From Saccopteryx bilineata (lineage: Eukaryota; Chordata; Mammalia; Chiroptera; Emballonuridae), in contig NC_089490.1 of NCBI RefSeq assembly GCF_036850765.1, forward strand, positions 126,632,522 through 126,696,521: a DNA stretch of 64,000 nucleotides. Direction: 5' to 3'. Shown here piece after piece: positions 1-11,529 of the stretch. A program made the position numbers and the translations under genes. Position 1 is the first letter of the stretch. Every line of letters starts with the position of its first letter. The notes beneath the pieces are model-generated. The model saw only the letters and a list, made by a program, of their open reading frames with translations. It searched no databases and had not been told where the DNA came from.

Positions 1-3
1 GGG

Positions 4-369
4 GACCTGGCCACCATCTGGGTCAGCGGTAGAGCGTCAGTCAGCCTGGCATGTGGAAGTTCCGGGTTCGATTCCCGGCCAGGGCACACAGGAGAAGCGC
101 CCATCTGCTTCTCCACCCCCCCCCTCCTTCCTCTCTGTCTCTCTCTTCCCCTCCCGCAGCCAAGGCTCCATTGGAGCAAAGATGGCCCGGGCGCTGGGGA
201 TGGCTCTATGGCCTCTGACTCAGGCGCTAGAATGGCTCTGGTTGCAACAGAACAACGCCCCAGATGGGCAGAACATCACCCCCTAGTGGGCTTGCCAGTG
301 GATCCCAGTCAGGCGCATGCGGGAATCTGTCTGTCTACCTCCCCTCTTCTCATTTCAGAAAAACACAAA
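4..369 (+). repeat. tRNA-derived SINE, type A (long), 5' end at window edge
   Basis: tRNA-like head with A-box (GGTCAGCGGTAGAGC) and B-box (GGTTCGATTCCCGG), then the GAGAAGCGCCCATCTGCTTC body, a CT-rich tract, and the long unrelated tail found in all type A copies here (CTCCATTGGAGCAAAGATGG). The head, CCACCATCTGGGTCAG, is diverged. It is a retroposon and not a tRNA gene. Confidence 0.85.
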
Positions 370-1049
370 GGCAAGTCTGTTTGAGGGGATTAAAGAAACG
401 AATTAGTGACAAGCATGATCATCTCAGTGAGGGGGTCCCACCCCTTCGGCATCTTCTGATCCCTGCTTCTCACTTGCCTGGCCTCCAATACAACTGCATG
501 TGCTCCCGTTCCTTATACTCGCCCCACCTAGCAGTAAGGAAGGATCCTCTTGACCTTGCTACGACTCCAGACTAACTGCCGTCTCTCACTTCTAAGTTCT
601 TACAGCAAGCAACAGGATTCAAAACAACAGTTGTGTGCTTTCCTTTCACAACAGTGGTCTCTGCTTCCTGGGTGTTCACAGAGTTTTGCCTCAAGCAAAG
701 GTCTAAGTATCTGGCCAAGAATTTTCCTTTCCCCCAGTGTCTCAGGGAGCAAACTGAGAGAAAGGGAAATACAAATAAGACAAGATAAAACTCTCAGCTC
801 TAAATCGAGGATATAAACTGTGGGAATACCTATAGGATTGAAAAGCAAACAAAGAAAGGGAAGGAAAATATTCAAAAGATGACTCAAAAGAATCTTGATG
901 GTCCCATGCAGACAGATAACAATTACCACTGAACCATTGGTAACCACTATTATTTGCACATTATAAAAGGTGGAATGCATTTTAAAGTTTACTATCTTAT
1001 CCATAGTTAAATTTACTATACATAAAAGATGGTGGTGCTCAAATAGCAT
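370..1049. other. Intron sequence with no recognised content
   Basis: AT-rich ITPR2 intron between two SINEs. Short open frames occur on both strands but lack codon-like structure. I see no exon, RNA gene or recognisable repeat. Confidence 0.5.
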
Positions 1050-1342
1050 TTTTTTTTCTTTTAAGCAAGAGAAACAGGGACAGAAAGAGAGACAGAGAGA
1101 GGGACAGACAGGCAGGGAGAGAGATGAGAAGCATCAATTTTTCTTTGCGGCTCCTTAGTCCCCTTACTTGTTCAATGATTGCTTTCTCATATGTGCCTTG
1201 ACTGGGGGGCTACAGCATAGAGAGTGACCCCTTGCTCAAGTCCGTAACCTTGGTCTCAAGCCAACAACCTTGGGGTCATATCTATGATCCCACACTCAAT
1301 CCAGCGACCCTGCACTCCAGCCAGATGAGCCCGTGCGTCAAG
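1050..1342 (-). repeat. tRNA-derived SINE, type C, head truncated
   Basis: Read on the minus strand, this holds the repeated GCTTGAGC body, the GGCACATATGAGAAAGCAATC core and a CT-rich tail of GTCTGTCCCTCTCTCTG type ending in poly(A), which appears as a T-run at the left. The tRNA-like head is missing or too diverged to see, so the copy is old or truncated. Confidence 0.8.
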
Positions 1343-3424
1343 TAGAATATTTTTGAGTAGGCAATGAAGTTAACATTTTTTTTTCTAGAGTGGCCATATT
1401 CCAGGAAGAAGTTAACTTGAGTTTGCATTCCGAGAGTCTAGGACCTTTTATCACATGGCATCTTGCATAAGCCAAAAACAAAAAACCAAATCAAAACAGA
1501 GGATGGAGGGTGGGGGAAGAGACCGAAAAAAATTATACAAAAGGTCATTTCCAAGTTTGGATAAAGTTGAGACAAAGAATTTCAGACAGCTTTATTTTAC
1601 CAGAATAACCTCAAGTCAGAATGCTTTCTTGTCTGTGGTTCCCAAACAACCATATAAGTTGCGTATTTCCAAATACCCCCCACCGTTTGCTACATAGATG
1701 ACAGGGATGCACATCTGGTTGTTGGCAATGCTTTGAGGTCGTCCATGTTCAACCAATACATTTACATGAAACTTGATTCGAGTATGTATGTTGTTCTCCT
1801 CCAACAGTTAATTTCTCACCACTAACCCAGAACAGGCTCCTTTGTTATTCTTACCCCTGATTCACACAGAAATCCTTGGCACCAACAGTGTCTGCATCTT
1901 ATTTAGATTTGCATGGAAAATAATCATTTAATCCAAACAATTATCACACAGAAAGTTAGCCCAGACAATTCTTCCCCCAAATTTAGATTCTGTCACCAAG
2001 AAATTAAAATCTAGAGGCCAGACCCGTAATAAAATGTAACACATGTTGTCAATGAAACGGGAGGGCTCATTCCAGTTGCACCACAGCCTCAGAGGCCTGT
2101 AGCACGTGGCTGCCACAGATCTCCTAACATCTCCATGTACGGCCAACTCAGAGGCCTCAAATTAAAAATGCTATATTTTCTGGAGTTACTTGGTGGTGAG
2201 AAGAAGTGCTTATATTGTAAACTACACAGCTTGAAAAACGTTAAGTCAAACACCATATAAATCACAGATGTGCAAGACTCTGATGCAGTTTTTCCACAGA
2301 AAAATTCCTAATTCTACACTAAGTAAGAGGTGATCATTCAACAACACTGCAAAAGAAGAAATCTTACTATTTTTCTTCTCTATCGTAATTAGTCAATACT
2401 ACAAAAAAAAATTTCAGCATAAAGGCTACTGTATTAAAAATCCTCTGGACAAATTATAACCTAAAAATTCAGCTATCTATGCCTTTTATATTAAGCCAGA
2501 AGTTTGAATTTGGATTTTTCTATAAAGAGTACGGGAGTGGTTTGAAGAAACGGGAGTCATCTTTGGTAAGTAACGTATGAAGGGACTGCGTAGAAACAAA
2601 CGCAGATGGACTTTGTAGGCTCTTTCATCACATGATTATATAAATATTTTTACTCATCATGATTCCCTCAAGAGGAAAACTCAAAAGTAAGGCAGGTATA
2701 GTAAATGCATACTAGGAATGATGGCCGGGAATGGATTGAGAATACATTGTTTCTTTGAAGGTTCCACTAAGCCAAGTTTAATTACCAAGTAGAGTTATGT
2801 GGGAAGCAAGAAGGAATTTACACAACACTAAACCTGCACTAACCATAATTCTTTTCTATTCAATAGTCATTTACAGCCAGTGATCATTACTGGATTCAAC
2901 AATCCTTAACAGTTATATGGATTTATTGAAGGTGTTAACATTTAACAAGATCTTACTTGATTTAAATTTACCTTACATCCACTGGTGTTTTATTTGAAGA
3001 CATCTTTATCTGTTATCTTTCTACTAGAAATATTTTTCTACTATGAGCACATAAGAATAAAAATGATAATTTAAGTTTTCCAGTTGTTTAGATTTCAGAT
3101 AAACAGGAAACCTTCTGAGCACTTATAAGAGAAAACAGGTATCTGATCAGAAGAATTCTGTGAATAATTGTTAATAGTAATGTACTTTCTGTGACTACTA
3201 GAGCCAGCCCAATATTTTATAGCAATAGAAGCCAAGAAATGAATAATATGAAAATCATTCTTATTTCCCTGAAATACATCTTTATAGTTAGATTTTACAG
3301 TTAGATAAATGCATTTACTGTTACAATAATTCATTTGAAACAGAATGATGTTAAACCATAAAGATTCTATTTCAGAAGCCTTCCTACTTCCCTGTGCTCA
3401 GCAACCCTTTCTGCGCTCCCTGAA
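1343..3424. other. Long unannotated intron stretch
   Basis: About 2 kb of AT-rich intron. No receptor exon was found on the minus strand and no repeat family was recognised with confidence. Scattered frames of 60-80 codons lack homology that I can name. Confidence 0.45.
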
Positions 3425-3927
3425 TCCTTTCTGATTTCTAGTAAGATATCACCTCCTCAGGTCCACGAGGCTCCTAAGCCTCGGCTTGCCGGGGGGGATA
3501 CCTAAACTCTAGAACTAGAGAGTTTCTATTTCAAACATTCTCTGGAACCACATTTCCTCCCAGTGATTAGGAGCCTAGGTTATAAAAGAACTTCTATGTA
3601 TGCAGAGAAAAAAGAAACATTGTCACACAAGACCAAAGCCTTAATTAACCTAGTGATACAAGCAGCGTAATAGGTAACATGGATTAAAAGGAAAATCAAA
3701 GTTTAACCCCCTGACAAGACAACAGATGAGCAGCACTCCCGGTTCAAAGTTAGAGCACAAGGCTTTGGAGAGCGAATCCAGTCCTCACCACAGTTTCACT
3801 GCCTGCGCTGGGCCTGGAGGAAACTTGCTATTCCTTTGCTAAGAGTTTCTCTTATCCAGTTGGTCATTTGGCTTGCTCCCTCAGTCCTTTCTGATTTCTA
3901 GTAAGATATCACCTCCTCAGGTCCACG
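3425..3927 (+). repeat. Pair of identical 43-bp direct repeats 460 bp apart
   Basis: Bases 3425-3467 and 3885-3927 are identical (TCCTTTCTGATTTCTAGTAA to CAGGTCCACG). The sequence between them is not repeated. The right copy leads into an L2 3' end, so the left one may be a duplicated or gene-converted piece of L2. Confidence 0.85.
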
Positions 3928-3929
3928 TC

Positions 3930-4162
3930 ACTCTCTCTAAAGAAAGACTGCCATCACCCGGGATCCGTGCACCCACTTTGCATTTCAGTCATGGCGCTGG
4001 CACCATCACACATCCTATTTTATACCTGTTTATATGTTGATGGAATCTCCCTCAGAAAGCTCCATGAAGACCGGGACTTGGCCTGGCTTACTGCTCTACC
4101 TCCAACACTCAGAACAGTGCCTGACACCCACTAGCCAGCCAATAAATGGTAGATTTAATACA
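3930..4162 (+). repeat. L2 LINE 3' end
   Basis: Carries the L2 tail landmarks: a segment on CTCCATGAAGACCGGGACTT, then ACAGTGCCTGACACCCACTA, then CAATAAATGGTAG. An ancient mammal-wide CR1-like LINE, truncated at its 5' end. Confidence 0.8.
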
Positions 4163-5680
4163 TAAGTAAAAAAATTATGACTTAAACAAATGAATTATTA
4201 AAAACAAGAACTTTTTTATAAGGCATAAAAAATGAAATATTACATTAAAAGTACACTATTTTTCATCAAGGTGAGTTCTTGCTTGCTTTCCTTTATACTT
4301 TCCTAAGTTTCTTCAGAAAGCACATATAATTTCATGTTACTTTAAAACTTACTTGTTAAAAAGAAAAAAATAAACTAGATAACACTGAGATAAGGGAAAC
4401 CATAGAATCTGCCTTCATCAAGGGCATATCACGTCCCAGGCACTTTGCTAGGTAGGCCACATACACCGTTCACAGAAGGGCAGGGCGTTGGGGAACCCAT
4501 TCCACTTTAGTCAGGAACTGACAGAGCCTCAGATTCAAGCCCAACCTATGTCAACGTGCATCTTTCCCCCTGCATGCATTGCTTCACTAAAACACCATCA
4601 TCACCTTACAAGTTTCCAAAGGTTTTTATTAGGACTCAGAAACCTACCAGATGCAGAAAGAAAATATTCTAATTAACACTGTACTGAAAAATGTGGGATT
4701 ACTAGTAATCGTATAATATATTTGCTCCCTTCACTCCCAAGTGATCTTATCCAACCAGTTATTATACAATGGATAATACACTACTTGTGGTATTTTGTTC
4801 ATATTACACAATTTAATTTTAAGGGAAAACCTTGTTCACAAACTAGTTATTAAAAAGCCAGTGTTCATCTGGTTCTATACTAGGAACACAGGTAGTGGAA
4901 GAGCATAGAGAAGTAGAAGAATTTACAATATAGCTAGGAAAACATAAAACATAGCCAAAAAAGAAATTAAGAACAAATATGTAGCAGATAAGACAGTAAC
5001 AGTATAGCACAGGCAGTATACAAAATTGCTTATGTCTGTAATTGGGAAAATTATCCTAGGACAAGGAAAGTGAAGAGCAGTTTCACTGAAGAAATATAAT
5101 TCTAACCTGGGATTTGAATGGAGTGAAGGATTTAGATAAGAGGAGTATGATCTTCCTCAAATTACTTCATCATCCAATGTGAGAATCTCAGTCCTACAAA
5201 AATGTTCCAATTTGTGAGAACATAACTATATAATATGTGCAAAAAAGTCATGAAGAATAAAAACTACCATGTAATTGGAAGGTAGTATTTCAAAATAAAA
5301 AATGAGGAACATGTGCATGCTTTCATTACACCTCTGAAAAATAGCCCTTCTCAGTTTCAATGTGTTCCATTGTAGTGGTCACCATCTTACTAATGAATGA
5401 CTGTATGTGGTTCCAAAACATAATTGTAGCTCATGACCTGTTACGCTATGCCATGACTGACACACAATATCGCCTCTAAAAATAAAAGCCCTTTAGAGGA
5501 GTGGTTTACGAGTTCTCAATGGACAAAGTAGATAACTTGGCACCTAATTTTCTTCATTCTAAATAAACACTCATTGAATACATTGGGTTGATGACCCAAT
5601 TACAGATTCCAACTCTCCAAAAGCTTAGAAATAGAACAAAACAAAACCTATTGAAAACTTGTTACTAAAATATAGTAACT
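4163..5680. other. Intron stretch, possible diverged L2 on minus strand near 4885-5170
   Basis: AT-rich intron. The region about 4885-5170 has the flavour of antisense L2 (GGAACACAGGTAGTGGAAGA, later a TTGAATGGAGTGAAGGA type stretch) but is too diverged to be certain. Nothing else was recognised. Confidence 0.35.
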
Positions 5681-5766
5681 TTTTTTCTGAATATCAAGTA
5701 GGCTGCTTAGAACAGAGGTTCTCTTTTTTCTGAATATCAAGTAGGCTGCTTAGAACAGTGGTTCTC
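5681..5766 (+). repeat. Tandem duplication of a 43-bp unit
   Basis: Bases 5681-5723 and 5724-5766 are the same 43-bp sequence (TTTTTTCTGAATATCAAGTA to GGTTCTC) with one mismatch (CAGAGG against CAGTGG). The unit includes an 8-bp target sequence and the first bases of the hAT end next to it, so the duplication is later than, or linked to, that insertion. Confidence 0.92.
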
Positions 5767-5788
5767 AACCTGTGGGTCGCGACCGCTG
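5756..5788 (+). mobile_element. 33-bp internally deleted hAT remnant
   Basis: Begins CAGTGGTTCTCAACC, a hAT-type terminal inverted repeat, and ends GACCGCTG. It is flanked on both sides by the perfect 8-bp repeat GCTTAGAA (5748-5755 and 5789-5796), the target-duplication length of hAT elements. Almost the whole element is gone. Confidence 0.85.
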
Positions 5789-6107
5789 GCTTAGAAGAAA
5801 ACTACTTCCCATCCCACACCCCAAAGAAGTGTTATTTCAAAGGATGAACTGAAAAGGCAATTCTTACAGAACAGTGGTTGAATTCCACATCTTATTTTGA
5901 ATTTCATCACTGTCAAACACCGACAAAGTCATTTCAATATACCAAACCTCAAGATGTTAACCTGCAAAACTGATCTTTATATCTTAAAAGTAGGTGATCC
6001 AAGTGAATTTACATAATAAATATTTTTCTGTAATTTAAATATAGTGAAATGCACAGATCATTAATGAAAGGTTTCAGCAATTTTGACAAAGGGCATTCAC
6101 CCTAAAT

Positions 6108-6398
6108 CAGTGGTCCCCAACCTTTTTTGGGCCACGGACCGGTTTAATGTCAGAAAATATTTTCACGGACCAGCCTTTAGGGTGGGAAATGTATCACGTG
6201 ACCGAGACAAGCGTCAAGAGTGAGTCTTAAATGGATGTAACAGAGAGAATCTGGTCATTTTTAAAAAATAAAACATCGTTCAGACTTAAATATAAATAAA
6301 ACGGAAATAATGTAAGTTATTTATTCTTTCTCTGTGGACCGGTACCAAATGGCCCACGGACCAGTACTGGTCCACGGCCCTGGGGTTGGGGACCACTG
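6108..6398 (+). mobile_element. Non-autonomous hAT element, 291 bp, intact ends
   Basis: Terminal inverted repeats CAGTGGTCCCCAACC and GGTTGGGGACCACTG are complete. A perfect 8-bp target duplication CCCTAAAT flanks it (6100-6107 and 6399-6406). It carries subterminal ACGGACCGGT-type repeats and no transposase. Low divergence between the ends suggests a fairly young insertion. Confidence 0.93.
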
Positions 6399-7024
6399 CC
6401 CTAAATCATATCATCCAGATAAGGAACACTCCCATTAATCTCTGTGCCTTTTCTCAGCTAGTCCCCCTTTACATTCCTCCTCACCGTCACCAACAAAAGC
6501 TCTTCCAAGTATTATGCTGATTAATGCTAATATGTTGAGTAATGTACAATTTCACAGATATGATTTGAGTTCAATGATTAAAGCCAAAAAATTCGGGTAA
6601 ATCTACCAGTGTTAAAATACAGAAGGGCCTCCGGTTCCTTTCTGCTCTGTGGTTGCCTCAATCAGATACACATTTTTTGTCAGTGATAGGTGAAGTAGCA
6701 TGTTTCTCAAATGCAAAGTTAACAGGAAACAAGGAAGGATAACTAATATAGTGAATGACTTCATCAAATCCCAAACTACATCAACAGGATGAAAACTAAC
6801 ATGTTAAAAACAACAAGGTAAAATCAAAATATAAAATACCCTGCACTAAGGTTCAAATAAAAACCAACTGAGTACATAATGGGAACAATGTGACATAATG
6901 AAGCACAACTTAGAACTTTAGTTGTGTTCAAATTAAGTAGGAATCAATACTGTGTCATCATTACCAGAAATACTTGTTTCAAATTAGGCTGTATCATGGA
7001 AGTATTTAAAATGAATAAGAAAGA

Positions 7025-7255
7025 GCCTGATCTGTGGTGGCGCAGTGGATAAAGCATCGACCTGGAAATGCTGAGGTCACCGGTTCGAAACCCTGGGCTT
7101 GCCTGGTCGAGGCACATATGGGAGTTGATGCTTCCAGCTCCTCCTCGCCTTCTCTCTGTCTCTCTCTCCTCTCTCTCTCTCTCTCTCCCCCTTTCTCTCT
7201 CCTCTCTAAAATGAATTAAAAAAATTAAAAATAAATTAAAAATAAATAAATAAAT
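7025..7255 (+). repeat. tRNA-derived SINE, type B (short)
   Basis: Head GCCTGATCTGTGGTGGCGCA with B-box GGTTCGAAACC, then GCACATATGGGAGTTGATGC, a CT-rich tract and an A/T-rich tail. It is flanked by a 17-bp target duplication AAAATGAATAAGAAAGA (7008-7024) and its copy at 7256-7272, one mismatch, so the insertion is complete. Confidence 0.93.
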
Positions 7256-7272
7256 AAAATGAATAAGGAAGA

Positions 7273-8236
7273 AAATAACTGTCCTTGCCTCTATGCTTGT
7301 CACAGCAGTGATTGATGATGTAGGAACCGTAAGAGGAACTGTAAAAGGAAGTACAGATGACTGCTCAGAGTACAGGAAACACTCAGGTCACATCCTGATT
7401 ATTTTCATACAGAGAAAAATCTGACGTGGGGAAGTGATGTTAGATATCATTGTGGCTCGAGGGAACAAAAGTAGGGCTGCTTGGAAGTTAGAGGAAAGTA
7501 TATTTCAGATAACCTAACAAAAGAGACCTAATAATTGGAACTGTTGGAAGTAAGAGAGACTTGCCTTTTGCATCAATAAAAAACTTGGTGACTCAGTTGT
7601 TAGAGGTGATCCCCGATCACCATTGGAAATGGGTGTTATATGAAGACCTGAAGTTCATATATTGTGTAAATAATTTCTACAATCCCCTTATATGCTAAGG
7701 TTCTATAAATGTATGTTTGGGTCCCACAGTGTGCCTATTGTAGGTCATGGGGGTCCCTCTTAACCAGAAATCGAAAGCACGGGGGAGCCTATCCCAGAGT
7801 ATTAACTCACACCTTGAGGCATCAGATTCTGAGGCTCAAACAATATTTATAATTTGAGAAAACAATTCAAGTAGAGAGGTTTTGAGGATAATCTACTCCT
7901 CTGTAGTACTTCTCTTTTTTGTGCTGTTATCCCTAGGTATTGATTTTGTCGGCATAACTCAATTTGATAGTATTAGTAGCTCTTCCTGGGTGCCAGCGGT
8001 CATTCCTATCACTCCTAGGTAATTCCAGAGGTTTCAGAGTCACTTTAGAGCTTCAAGAATAAGAATAATCTCCACACTAAACTCTCCTATTGTGTGGCTG
8101 ATACTTCGGGAAACCAAACCCTCCAATGCTGCCTGTGTTTCCGACACACTCAGAGACACAGACAACCCGGAACCAGTCTCTTGCCTCCACTGAGTCAAAC
8201 CAATTACAAAGTGTAACAAAAGTAACTTTACATATT
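7273..8236. other. Unannotated intron stretch
   Basis: About 960 bp of moderately AT-rich intron without a repeat I can name and without an exon on either strand. It ends at the target site of a small L1 insertion. Confidence 0.45.
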
Positions 8237-8253
8237 AAAACTTCTTGTGTGTA

Positions 8254-8389
8254 GATAACCTGGACTTGTCATCTTTGAATATATGTATCCTGATTTATTG
8301 ATGTCACCCCATTAAAATAAAATTATAAAGGGAAAAAAAAAAAAAAAAAGTTCAAGCCCTAGAGTATAAAAAAAAAAAAAAAAAAAAAA
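8254..8389 (+). mobile_element. 5'-truncated L1 tail with two poly(A) tracts
   Basis: A short LINE 3' end (TGATTTATTGATGTCACCCC, then AAAATAAAATTATAAAGGG) and poly(A), followed by GTTCAAGCCCTAGAGTAT and a second, longer poly(A). The whole lies between 17-bp direct repeats AAAACTTCTTGTGTGTA (8237-8253 and 8390-8406). This is target-primed reverse transcription, and the segment between the tails is a likely 3' transduction. Confidence 0.85.
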
Positions 8390-8406
8390 AAAACTTCTTG
8401 TGTGTA

Positions 8407-8933
8407 ACCCTTGACTGAGAGAACTATAAGAAAGTTATTGAGTCACTTCATGACTTAGTGGAGTATGTAAATTGTGCATGCATCATACCATTAAGTCCTT
8501 CTGAAATTTATTTATATAGTGAACAAGTGAATAACTGAACCATATTACTCTGTTAAGATGGTGCATCAGAGATCAGTGAAAAGGTATAACATTAATCCCT
8601 AAAATTGCAAAACTAGCATTGCAGATACAAAATACCAGGAAATATTTTAATATGAATTGGCATTTGTCATGTTATCTCCCATTCATTGGAAATTTGGAAA
8701 GCCAAGCTAAAATTTTATAAATAATAAAAGGAAATAATTATATATATAGAATGTCAAGTTCTAGAAAATATTTTTATCATTCAAATACATACATATTTAT
8801 ACAAACATATAATTTACATGATTCATCAAACCCATTTTCACTCAATAGATAATTTTGAAAGCCAAGTGTATATATAATAGTATATTAGGCATGGTACAAG
8901 TCAGTTAAAGAACCAGAAATTGAATTTATTTTC
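8407..8933. other. Unannotated AT-rich intron stretch
   Basis: Very AT-rich sequence with no exon or repeat family recognised. Confidence 0.45.
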
Positions 8934-9307
8934 GGCCCTGGCTGATTGGCTCAGTGGCAGAGCCTCCCCCAGCATAAGGATGTCTCAGATTTGATTCCTG
9001 GTGAGGGCACACAAAAGAAGCAACCATCTGCTTCTCCACCCTTCCACCTCCCATCTCTCTCTTTTCTCTCTCTTTCACTCTCTCTCTCCCCCCTTATCTT
9101 ATCCCACAGCAATGGCTCAACTGGCTAGAGTGAGTTGGCCCCCCAGTGCTGAGGATGGCTCCAGTGGCCTCCGCCTCAGGCACTAAAAATAGCTCAGTTG
9201 CCAAGCAACAATGGAGCAACGCCTCAGATGGGCAGAACATCCGAGTGGTACACATGCAGGAGTCTGTCTTTCTGCCTCCCCTGATCTCACTTAATGAAAA
9301 AAAAAAA
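8934..9307 (+). repeat. tRNA-derived SINE, type A, diverged
   Basis: Head GGCCCTGGCTGATTGGCTCA, decayed B-box GATTTGATTCCTGG, body GAAGCAACCATCTGCTTCTC, CT tract, and tail copies with GGCCTCCGCCTCAGGCACTA, ending in poly(A). It is an older member than the copies at 34.5, 40.2 and 51.2 kb. Confidence 0.88.
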
Positions 9308-10133
9308 TCTATTTCATAGTTTCTCTCCCCACTCTGGTTTTCTTTATCAAGATATTTGAATCTTTCCTATTAAATTATCTAGGTAGTGACTGTAAGAGTC
9401 ATGAAGCCCTTTGTAAGTCTATTAGAAAAAACAGACTTACAAAAATAATTACATTAACAAAAGAAAGACAGAAATACATATTTGGAATATTAGTATCTCT
9501 AAGTACTTTGGTCCTTCAAATGCATGTATATTTATATAAAGCAAATGACATATATATTCATCCTTCTGATAAGCAAGTTATGAAAGTATGTGTGATATAC
9601 GGATGTACCTCATAGAAATGTATCTAAAAAGATAACACTGTTCAATATTACTGGGGAGATAGCCAGAAATAGAACTAGAGACATCTACTGCTAGTTATAA
9701 AGACCTTTGGGCACCAACTTAAAGAGATGGGCTATTATTCTCTAGAGACAATGAGAGCTAGAAAAAGAGTCAGGGTGTGTGGTTTGGAAGGACCCTTATG
9801 TAGGAATGTGGTGAAAGAGCCAGAATAGAGTCAAGGGGACCACTTAGAAATCTACTTCAAGGAGTGACGAGGAACATCCAGCTTCAGGAGATATTTAAGT
9901 GGCAAAACTTTGAAGACTTGTGACTGAAACTCTGTTTCTGAGACAAGTCAAGCAACCGCTCTTAAAGGAATACTTGGTTTAAAAACTTTCTTAATCTGAC
10001 CTGTATAATTACTTAAAGTTAAATCTAAGTCTTTGGTAAACCCTACTGTTTTATGCATAAGTAATAAAACTTGGGAAACTTAGAAAAAGTGAAAAAAGCA
10101 GTATATGACACTAGTACAAAGAACATAGACATA

Positions 10134-10164
<31 letters not shown>

Positions 10165-10331
10165 GGAGAGAGAGAGAGAAAATTAATCCCAGAAAATGGG
10201 GTGGGAAGGTCTTCTCTTAGGCACCATTAACAACTAAGAAAAAAAAAACCTGACAGTTACACAGGCACTTTTACTGAAACTTATATATAAAAGTTTAAGC
10301 CAAAGAAAAGAGTGTAGATGACATTATAGAA
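9308..10331. other. Unannotated intron stretch with an AT dinucleotide run
   Basis: AT-rich intron. A (TA)n run of about 26 bp followed by (GA)n lies at 10138-10180. No exon or further repeat recognised. Confidence 0.5.
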
Positions 10332-10683
10332 CAGGGGTAGTCAACCATTTTATATCTTCAGCCCACTTTTGTATCTCTGTTAGTAGTAAAATTTTCTAAC
10401 CACCCACTGGTTCCACAGTAAAGGTGATTTATAAAGTAAGGAAGGAACTTTACTTTATAAAATTTATAAAGCAGAGTTACAGCAAGTTAAAGCATATAAT
10501 AATAATTACTTACCAAGTACTTTATGTCAGATTTTCGCTAAGTTTGGCAGAATAAATCTTTATAAAGCAACTTACTATAGTTAAATCTATCTTTTTATTT
10601 ATACTTTGGTTGCTCCACTACCGCACACCATGAAAGCTGGAACGCCCACTAGTGGGCGGTAGGGACCAGGTTGACTACCGCTG
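10332..10683 (+). mobile_element. Non-autonomous hAT element, 352 bp, copy 1 of a local family
   Basis: Ends CAGGGGTAGTCAACC and GGTTGACTACCGCTG are near-perfect inverted repeats. The 8-bp target duplication is TTATAGAA (10324-10331) against TTATAGAG (10684-10691). No coding capacity. Shares its whole body with the copy at 27009-27329 and part with 12176-12316. Confidence 0.92.
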
Positions 10684-10985
10684 TTATAGAGGAAGCCCAA
10701 GGTGCAGTCAGCACAGCACACCACTGGTGGGAGAACCGGACTCAGAAAGCTGGAGTGTCACAGAAGCCTTCTACCATCTTATCATCTGAAGAAAAGGAGC
10801 TCAGAAAAGACCTTCCTAAAGCGGGTTTCTGAAGCCTGTGATTCTGGGGCTTTTAGGAAGTAAATAAATTGTTTTGTTATAAAGAATCAATCGGGTTATG
10901 CTTTGAAATGCTTTCAAGTCATTTTTACTTTTCTCCCTAATCTCTATTTCCCACAACATCTTAGCCTTGACTTATAGTTCATCCA

Positions 10986-11430
10986 ATCATGGTACTTTTC
11001 TGAAAGATGCCCATGATGGGTGCTAAGATGGCCCTTCCCAGGTTCCCTGGCAGGAAGGCCGGACTGCTGCCTCAGCTGCTGCAACAGCTTCCGCGGGGAC
11101 AGCCCTCAGATGTCCGCCTTCCATGGGGACTGACTAGTGTGAACACAGCTGCGTCCGTCCAGCAAGGCCACACATCCATCCCAGAGCAGCCCCAAGGCAC
11201 AAGTGCTCAGCTCTTCACTCCAACAGGAGACAACTCTGAGAGGACATCTCAACTTCAGACCCCCGGAGGCTCCCACTAAGACTGCATCACATCCCAGCTC
11301 CTCTCGCTGCCTAGTCCTGCTTCTTTCCCTTCCAGTCCACTGGTGTGGATCCCAACAGCTCTCCCTAATAAGTTTCCTTCTACTCATCTCTGTCTCGGAG
11401 TTGGCTTCCTAGGGAACACAACCTGCAGTG
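10986..11430 (+). repeat. Probable ancient retroelement 3' segment, family not identified
   Basis: A GC-richer block unlike its surroundings. Its right part (CTCCCTAATAAGTTTCCTTC, then CTCTGTCTCGGAGTTGGCTT, then AGGGAACACAACCTGC) resembles the 3' end of an old mammalian retroelement, including a polyadenylation-like signal. The overlapping open frames of up to 93 codons on both strands follow from its composition. Confidence 0.4.
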
Positions 11431-11529
11431 TGTAATCTAGAGCTGTTGGGAAACTGTTGTCATCTTTGCTGTCATTTCAGCATCAGTGGCAGTATCACAA
11501 GGCATGATGGAAAGAGCATGCTCCCCTGA

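Noticed and set aside
6..75. tRNA gene-like A- and B-boxes here and at about twenty other places
   Set aside because: These are SINE heads followed by the SINE body; no cloverleaf with a full acceptor stem and anticodon arm was found.
11007..11412. Overlapping open frames of 69-93 codons on both strands in a GC-richer block
   Set aside because: Frames on both strands at once, no recognisable domain, and the block looks like an old retroelement end. Stops are rare because the block is GC-rich.
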